Positions 12,992 through 13,171 of a DNA stretch of 13,171 nt are shown here, piece by piece (the stretch's first letter is position 1; every line of letters begins with the position of its first letter). Made by a program: the position numbers and the translations under genes. The DNA comes from Neisseria lactamica. Lineage in GTDB: Bacteria; Pseudomonadota; Gammaproteobacteria; Burkholderiales; Neisseriaceae. The notes beneath the pieces are model-generated. The model saw nothing but the letters and a program-made list of their open reading frames with translations, had not been told where the DNA came from and ran no database searches. Location of the stretch: positions 1 to 13,171 of the forward strand of contig JUNU01000066.1 in the NCBI GenBank assembly GCA_001067655.1, written 5' to 3'.

Positions 12992-13036
12992 AAGGTCGTC
13001 TGAAAACTTGGAAACAGGTTTTCAGACGACCTTTTT
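12992..13036 (+). terminator. Inverted uptake-sequence terminator after corC
   Basis: Uptake sequences at 12993-13004 and 13021-13032 make a perfect 16-base stem (12992-13007 with 13018-13033) around a 10-base loop. The T-run 13032-13036 follows on the plus strand. It ends the ybeY-corC transcript. Confidence 0.93.
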
Positions 13037-13077
13037 GGTCTTGAATTAAGGAGAAATGGAACGGCGGTTGTGTGGAA

Positions 13078-13097
13078 ATATAGTGGATTAACTTTAA
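13078..13097. repeat. Correia-type terminal repeat fragment
   Basis: ATATAGTGGATTAACTTTAA, the reverse complement of positions 51-70 with a single mismatch. It is the recognisable end of a CREE (TATAGTGGATTAA), but the internal CREE sequence expected next is absent; a different sequence begins at 13098. It thus looks like a CREE end interrupted or truncated by another element. Confidence 0.7.
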
Positions 13098-13171
13098 GAG
13101 ACCTTTGCAAAAATAGTTTGTTAACGAAATTTGACGCATAAAAATGCGCCAAAAAATTTCAATTGACTAAA
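13098..13171. mobile_element. Possible insertion-sequence end (IS1106/IS5-like), cut by window edge
   Basis: GAGACCTTTGCAAAAAT at 13098-13114 resembles the terminal inverted repeat that I associate with Neisseria IS5-family (IS1106-like) elements, and it starts exactly where the CREE end stops. The rest (13115-13171) is AT-rich and noncoding, with a small hairpin at 13132-13151 (GACGCAT, AAAA, ATGCGCC). No transposase is visible because the window ends. The identification rests on a remembered terminal sequence. Confidence 0.4.

Noticed and set aside
11931..13139. A 402-codon minus-strand open frame over corC and the end of ybeY
   Set aside because: Shadow of two well-supported genes; it runs through the terminator hairpin and has no recognisable domain.

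Overview
The window looks like chromosomal DNA from a commensal Neisseria of the mucosa/sicca type. It carries at least 19 copies of the 12-base DNA uptake sequence AGGTCGTCTGAA, counted on both strands. This is the dialect I associate with the N. mucosa/N. sicca group; meningococcus and gonococcus use AGGCCGTCTGAA or ATGCCGTCTGAA. Many copies form inverted pairs that act as terminators. The left edge holds the end of a Correia-type repeat (CREE), another Neisseria hallmark. The housekeeping genes hemC, ybeY and corC fit a betaproteobacterium.

Positions 147-7236 hold most of an aryl polyene (APE) pigment cluster, a type II fatty-acid-synthase-like pathway that makes yellow, membrane-anchored aryl polyene lipids. 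The minus-strand arm reads apeC (chain-length-factor-like ketosynthase), apeD (acyltransferase), apeE and apeF (two acyl carrier proteins), apeG (membrane protein), then a fused apeH-apeI (aryl acid:ACP ligase plus dehydratase). A plus-strand arm, apeP (dehydratase), apeQ (ketoreductase) and apeR (ketosynthase), leaves the same 111-bp divergent promoter region. The order C-D-E-F-G-H-I matches the canonical cluster, while P-Q-R has been moved to face the other way. The J-to-O functions (lipid transferase, thioesterase, LolA-like carrier, MMPL exporter, lipoprotein, KS partner ApeO) are absent here. They must lie beyond the CREE at the left edge, elsewhere in the genome, or be missing.

Positions 7260-9530 hold a small redox group on the minus strand: a CxxC carboxymuconolactone-decarboxylase/AhpD-like protein, an acyl-CoA-dehydrogenase-like flavoprotein and a 56-residue rubredoxin. 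Positions 9533-10003 hold a lipoprotein gene broken by two in-frame TAG stops and flanked by two identical 43-bp terminators. Next come hemC (heme synthesis) and a small unknown lipoprotein on the minus strand, then ybeY-corC as a plus-strand operon.

The right edge repeats, in inverted orientation, the 20-bp CREE end seen at the left edge. It then runs into what looks like the terminal repeat of an insertion sequence. No tRNA, rRNA or CRISPR array was seen, and there is no gene-free stretch longer than about 170 bp.
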